In this document: one piece after another, positions 59,101 to 64,000 of the stretch
Layout of the letters: each line of letters starts with the position of its first letter
Position numbering within the stretch: the first letter of the stretch is position 1
Assembly: GCF_032362555.1 (NCBI RefSeq)
Contig: NC_083515.1
Location: 97,001 to 161,000 of the forward strand
DNA from: Amyelois transitella
Lineage: Eukaryota; Arthropoda; Insecta; Lepidoptera; Pyralidae
Length of the DNA: 64,000 bases
Direction of reading: 5' to 3'
Notes under the pieces: generated by a model
Databases searched by the model: none
Seen by the model: only the letters and a program-made list of their open reading frames with translations
Told to the model about the DNA's origin: nothing
Made by a program: the position numbers and the translations under genes

Positions 59101-62100
59101 CGCGCTGCTTCTGCTCAGGGTAAACTGCACATCAGTACTTCTTCCTTCTGTCTATAGCCTTACCTTATTACATCCTCACCACTCTGGAGAGGATCCCGGA
59201 GTATACTCGTACCTTTGACCATGGATCCGGGATTGGGGAGTTGTGTTTTTACACTTTACGACTTGAGTCTCCCATCCGACCTCTATACTGTTTATTTATT
59301 TATAATAAACAAACTATACTGTTTTTATAATAAACTGTTATTTAACTTGACTTGTATGAAATCTTGCAAGTTAAATTTAACCAAACTTCCCGTTGTCCAA
59401 TTCAGTTGGATTAGTACAGTTCTGATGGGATATGATAAGCAAGATATTACATCACAATAAATTGCTACAAAATCATGGGATTGGTGGTTTCCGCTTAATT
59501 GGCAACTCGGTCTAATGTAGCACCGAGGAAGTCGCTCTCACTTAGGGGTCGTCCCTCATAAACACCCCTTTGGAAACAAGCCTAAAGTTATTCTCAGTAA
59601 TTTAACAGTGAGGGTGTTCGCAACAAATCTGGGACTATGTTTCTGTTGTAACTTGGATGGGAACATTGAAAAGGTTAACGTACCTTAATCAAATCAGGAT
59701 TCTGGCGAAGGGTTAAGGCAAAAGAAGGTACCCTAAACCGATGAGCCTGCACGAACAGATTTGGGAATGTATTGTGGATGAAGCAAAAGCCGCAAGTGGA
59801 AACATGTAGTCTTGTCTATCCAACTTCCCCGGGGCTGCGTGTATATATGTACGTAGATGTTTTAAGTATCATGTGTGCTCGTTTCAGAAACTGAAGGACG
59901 TGAAGGTGAGCGAGAAGCGCGCGGCGCTGCGCAGGAGTCTGTGGTTGGTGTCGATCGCGCGCAACGCGCTCGTGGTGCTCGCCGCCTCCGTGTTCGCGTA
60001 CGTGCGGCCTGTCGTGCGGCTCTCTGGCAAGTCTCATGCCCTATTCTATCCCTACGGGCAGACAGAGCTGACAATCTTGGAAAGACTGAAAGGCCATGTT
60101 CAGCTGTAAAGCTTAATGGTGGAATTGAGATTTAAAGAGTGACAGGTTGCTAGCCCATCGCATCAAAGTAGAGTCGTTTATTAGCCCTTTTCCTTGATTA
60201 CCTTTACGTTCTGCCGGGAGCAAAGCAGCTGGCAAACAATACTTACGGTTTTTTCTTCACAATCAGACCGATATAGAAGCTGATCTTATGACTTTCATAA
60301 CTGAAATTTTAATCAATCATTCACTCCCTAATCTCACTCTTTAGGGTGTTGCAAACGTTAATTGAATATATTTGATAGCGTGGTCAGAAAGTATGTCACA
60401 TGTAGCGATTATATGCCAAATAGGTATAATCCATACTAATTTTATAAATGCCGAAGTAAGTTTGTTACCTCCTCACACCTCTTCGCGTTATCTACTGAAT
60501 CAATCTTTTTGAAATATTCTCGTATAAAAAGTCTGGAGAACGACATAGGGCACCTTTCATCCCGGTAAAAACCATAGTTCCTCTTGTATTTTGCAAAAAA
60601 CTTGAATTTGATTGAAAAGTGGCGCTAAATTCGCGGGTGCCGTCAAGAAGAGTATAAAGAGTGGCGTTGTTCTGTGCGCAGGAGTGGTGGAGCCCGGGCT
60701 GCCGGCGCTGCGGCTGCCGGCCTTCAGCGTGAGCGCGGGGAACGCCACCGCGGGCTTCGGCGACATGGTGCGCGAGCTGGGCGCCGGCGTGCTCATGGTG
60801 CCCGTGGTCATGGTGCTCGCCAACATCGCCATCGCCAAGGCTTTCAGTGAGTGTCGCACCGAGTTGGTTGCAGCGTCCGCGCAGTTAACATTACACTCTA
60901 AAATAATCGTGTGTGTCAGAATCGCGGGTGTACCTCACGGATTTAAATATCTGTTTTGGATTAAATACGTACCTGATGTGTACCTCAGTGTACCTATTCT
61001 AAAAATCTGTGTACCTCCTTCTATGTAAAGATTTTTTAATAAAATAGGTACACACGCCATCCTGACGTCAGGATGGCGGGTGTACCTCTAGTTAGCATCT
61101 GAGGTAAGTAAACTGTAAAAAATATTTTCATTGACGTCGTTTTTATTTTATAAAACTAACTACAGTATAAATAACTAAAAATAAATGAATTCAAACAGGT
61201 GTCATTAATATAATTTATTTTATTTTTGTTTTTTTTTTATTTATTTATTTAATTTCTTTTGTCATTTTCCCAGTAACCTTTATATCTTTTATTTATTTAA
61301 TATTTGTTTCTGCGGGTACACAAGAGGTACCAAATCTGCATATACAGTTTACTTACCTCAGATGCTAACTAGAGGTACACCCGTGGTCCTGACGTCAGGA
61401 TGGCGGGTGTACCCATTTTATTTTAAAATCTTTACATAGGAGGTACACAGATTTTTATGATAAGTACACTGAGGTTACACATCAGGTACGTTTTTAATCC
61501 AAAACAGATATTTAAATCCGTGAGGAACATCCGCGATTCTGACACACATAAATAATCCTTCTAGTTGTCTCTTATTCTAAGTAAGTAGTAAGTAAGTAAA
61601 TTATGTAAAGTATAGCGCGAAAGGTGAGGTCAGCTTGTATGAAGAGAACTAAGAATATGAATAAAGTGAACGGGAACGAGGCAAGTGGAGAGACAAAGTC
61701 TCTATCTACCGCTCCGGGAAATAGACGTGATTTCCATCTCTTCCATTAAACACATGGTAAACTGATTCGATTTTGTTCCAAAGGTCCCATAGGGCAAGTG
61801 ACATCTTATGAATTTATGTGTCGTCATCAGTTTGTTACCTCTTCTTCTGCACTGACGCCTTGGAAGCGGCAGTAAACTTAGTTTTAAGTAATTTATTTGA
61901 CGTCAACCAATGTTGTTAAACCATACGTTTTGACAATTATTAAGCGATAGGAAGTATATCGTATAATAATGGAAAAAAATTTAGAATTTTGTCGTTGTGC
62001 AGCGGCTGGCGGCCGGGTGGACGCCTCGCAGGAGATGCTGACGCTGGGGCTGTGCAACGTGGCGGGCTCGCTGGTGGGGGCCATGCCCAGCTGCGGCGCC

Positions 62101-63830
62101 TTCACGCGCTCCGCCGTGTCGCACTCGTCCGGCGTGCGCTCGCCCGCCGCCGGCCTCTACGCCGGTGACTATCTCTTACCACCTCGCTGCTTCCAACAGC
62201 GGTGCTGGAACTGATAATTGCCATGATACTGTCTAATCTTTGATAGGGGAGAAACCCTAAGAAGTTATAAGTATTATGTATTGGTCAAATTGACGTCGAA
62301 TCTGACTGTTGAGTCACCAATTTAAATTCAAAAATTCAAATTTCTTTTTCTCCACAATCTATGTACTTATAAATATATTAACAAAATAAACAATATGTTG
62401 CAAATTACATTTAAGTTTGTGAGAGACTGGTGGTAAATTAAGCAGAGCTTGTATCTCAGTACACCAGCCTCTAAAATTAACATTTTCATATTGAATTCTG
62501 AGATTTATTCACAGCTTTGCTGCGGCCGCTGGTCGGATGCTTTTAAGGCCTGCTTGCCTAATTGTGGGCTGTATGTTTGCAGGCGTGATCACGCTGCTGG
62601 CGCTAGCGTTCATGACGGAGTGGTTCTGCTACATCCCCACCGCCTGCCTCTCCGCCGTGCTCATCTGCGCAGTCATCTTCATGGTGAGTGTGTTCCTGAG
62701 CAGTTAACTAGGTATGCAAACGGGAATTAACGCGCACATACTGTTTTTGATATTCGCGTTCATTCCTGTTTGCATACATTAATCATGCAACGCGAAAGTT
62801 TAAACGTATTATTAATGCTGTTGTTGTTTATTATTAATGTTTGCTAGGTCCCGGAGCCGCGGTAGTAAAAATTATGCCATTTATAACCAACTTTTACCTT
62901 TTCTCTGTCTATTTGAACCTTTCTCTTGACAGATCGACTTGGGCACAGTTAAAACGTTGTGGCGCGAGAGTAAGTCGGAGCTGGTGGTGTTGAGCGTGAC
63001 TTTCGTGGTGGGGGTCACCAGAGCGGTGGAGCTGAGCGTGCTGGCGGGCACGCTGACCAGCCTGGCGCTGCTGGTGCGGGCGCTGGCGCGGGCGCCCGTC
63101 GCCGTCAGCGTGGACAAGGTGGGACAGTGGGCAGGCGCACAGGCTACAACGCTGCTCATTTTACAGTTTTTATTCAAAACGCAGATACAGATAATTCAGT
63201 GTATTCAATCATATTATTAAGTAATACACATTGTTTTAACACTTGTAATCATTCCTATTTGTGAAAATAAAAACAATGAGGTCGGCGGTGTGTCGCAGGG
63301 CGGCGCGGTGGTGGTGACGCCGCCGGGCGCGCTGCTGTACGTGAACGCGGAGCGCGTGTGTGCGCGCGCGCAGGCGGCCGCCCGCCGCGGCGCGCCGCTG
63401 CGGCTCGACTGCCGCCGCGTGGCGCTGCTGGACCACACCGCTGCACAGGTGACCTAAACTGTTTTCAATGTACCCAGTTCATAGTATCAAATTGTTATTT
63501 GTCCCCAATAAATAAAACAAAACTTTTTTTTGACTATAAGAACATAGTTTGCCTGAAGGGCATTTACTATTACAGCGCGCGGTTTTAGGCGAGAGCTTGA
63601 CGCTCCTCCAACAACCTTTTCGGCAAACGCGCACAAGGGGCTCCCAGAAACCTGATAATTAACAGTATTTATTGCAACGCGCACAGGCATTGCACCGGCT
63701 GAGAGCGACGCTGTCGGCGCGCGGGCAGCAGCTGGTGGTGGAGGGCGCGCGGGGGGAGGTGGCGCGGCGGCTGGCCCCCCGCCACCCCCGCCACTCCGAC
63801 ACCGCCGACATTTCCGACGCAGATAAATGA
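56141..63830 (+). CDS. SLC26A11-type sodium-independent sulfate/anion transporter
   Basis: Ten exons join in phase to 566 residues: 56141-56402, 58072-58242, 58899-59119, 59888-60026, 60682-60846, 62003-62164, 62583-62683, 62933-63118, 63299-63448 and 63687-63830 (TGA). The SLC26 signature is in exon 1 (GLMLVPQSIAYAALAERPVQ, YGLYSS). Further matches are TVKEVSIGPTSLMALLT, PSVTSGFTSATAVIIAVSQL, GAGVLMVPVVMVLANIAIAK, ASQEMLTLGLCNVAGSLVGA, and a C-terminal STAS domain (ALLDHTAAQALHRLRATLS). Many hydrophobic segments fit the usual 14-helix membrane fold. The family carries sulfate, chloride or other anions across the plasma or lysosomal membrane. The length is slightly below human SLC26A11 (606), mostly at the ends. 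The intron after 60026 starts GCAAGT, a GC-AG intron supported by phase. Several insect paralogues exist, so orthology is not claimed. Confidence 0.92.
57300..57430. mobile_element. Non-autonomous element fragment
   Basis: GACGAGAGCGAAGCCGCGGG, GCGAAGCTAGTTTTATAAAT and CACGCAAAATCTACTGGACA are a common lepidopteran short-element pattern. A related, weaker copy is at about 60437-60535. Confidence 0.5.
57447..57628 (-). mobile_element. SINE family A copy, reversed
   Basis: CATACATATTGTCACGTCTA, CCCTTGCGGTGTAGACAGAG and AAGCCCATCGCCTTTAAGAA. Confidence 0.75.
59165..59292 (+). mobile_element. SINE family B copy after exon 3
   Basis: CTCACCACTCTGGAGAGGAT, TTTGACCATGGATCCGGGAT and TTTTTACACTTTACGACTTG. 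It lies 45 bases after the donor at 59119. Confidence 0.6.
59670..59852 (+). mobile_element. RTE LINE 3' tail, degraded copy
   Basis: GTACCTTAATCAAATCAGGA, ATGAGCCTGCACGAACAGAT and GTGGATGAAGCAAAAGCCGC match the tail at 28571 with many changes. It ends 35 bases before the exon at 59888. Confidence 0.65.
60038..60235 (-). mobile_element. SINE family A copy, reversed, next to a GC donor
   Basis: TATCCCTACGGGCAGACAGA, GGAAAGACTGAAAGGCCATG and GAATTGAGATTTAAAGAGTG. Its edge is about 11 bases after the end of exon 4 of the SLC26 gene. Confidence 0.75.
60909..61549. mobile_element. Foldback/MITE element with ~205-bp arms
   Basis: Arms 60909-61116 and 61344-61547 are closely complementary (GTGTGTCAGAATCGCGG at the left tip, its complement at the right tip). 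Each arm contains its own palindrome CCATCCTGACGTCAGGATGG or a near copy. The flanks carry AAATAATC at 60901-60908 and 61550-61557, a candidate 8-bp target-site duplication. It lies in a SLC26 intron. Confidence 0.8.
61617..61735 (+). mobile_element. RTE LINE 3' tail, degraded copy
   Basis: GTCAGCTTGTATGAAGAGAA, CGAGGCAAGTGGAGAGACAA and CCGCTCCGGGAAATAGACGT correspond to 28640-28755. Confidence 0.6.
61845..61912 (-). repeat. Dispersed repeat, family D copy 3
   Basis: The complement of TTCTTCTGCACTGACGCCTT, GGAAGCGGCAGTAAA and TTTATTTGACGTCAA matches 768-835. Confidence 0.55.
62712..62777. repeat. 23-bp inverted repeat, 20-nt loop
   Basis: Arm 62712-62734 and arm 62755-62777 pair with two mismatches. 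It lies 28 bases after the donor at 62683. Confidence 0.7.
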
Positions 63831-64000
63831 GTTCCGTTCACATTACACATTTGCGGAGTAAAACCATTAATTGGTCGTCACTAGATGTTTCAGTGTCGAT
63901 GCCTAACATTAATTACCTATATAAAATATTTAGTTTGTAACTTTGTAAATAGCATAATTTAAAAAGTAAAGTAAATCTTTTTTATTATTATTTAATTCTT

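Noticed and set aside
1..64000. tRNA, rRNA or other structured RNA genes
   Set aside because: I looked for tRNA-like and rRNA words and saw none I could support. The SINE 5' ends were not clearly tRNA-like by eye.

Overview
The window is nuclear DNA of an insect, almost certainly a moth or butterfly. Exons are GC-rich (often above 70% GC at third positions) and sit in AT-rich introns. The introns carry many copies of a SINE-like element ending in (ATGT)n, RTE-clade LINE tails, a mariner and several foldback elements. The protein families are animal ones and the genes are spliced with GT-AG introns.

Layout: (1) 1868-7162, + strand: 3' part of a WIPI2/Atg18 autophagy gene whose first exons lie left of the window. 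(2) 9668-24510, - strand: a complete or nearly complete NPL4 (NPLOC4) gene in 11 coding exons, convergent with WIPI2. (3) 15970-17337, + strand: a single-coding-exon RING/B-box/cyclophilin-like gene nested in an NPL4 intron. (4) 25540-54416, + strand: a DESI1-type PPPDE isopeptidase fused to a C-terminal PUL domain, head to head with NPL4. (5) 56141-63830, + strand: an SLC26A11-type sulfate/anion transporter in 10 exons.

The genes share a theme. NPL4 is a ubiquitin-binding cofactor of p97/Cdc48. PUL domains (PLAA/Ufd3/Lub1) bind p97. PPPDE proteins remove SUMO or ubiquitin. The nested gene looks like an E3 ligase. WIPI2 acts in autophagosome formation. Linkage of function is inference; the domains are read directly.

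The most striking structure is in the PPPDE-PUL gene. Two separate exon/5'-splice-site junctions have expanded into tandem arrays: 21 copies of a 95-bp unit (33309-35303) and 38 copies of a 99-bp unit (50267-54028). Each unit carries the end of the exon, the splice donor and the start of the intron. The second array stays open in the exon's frame, so intron retention would add over 1,200 residues. Other items of note are a nested E3-like gene whose cyclophilin domain lacks the catalytic residues, an internally deleted THAP/YqaJ transposon, an intact mariner ORF, two large foldback elements, a GC-AG intron, and SINE tails abutting several 3' splice sites.
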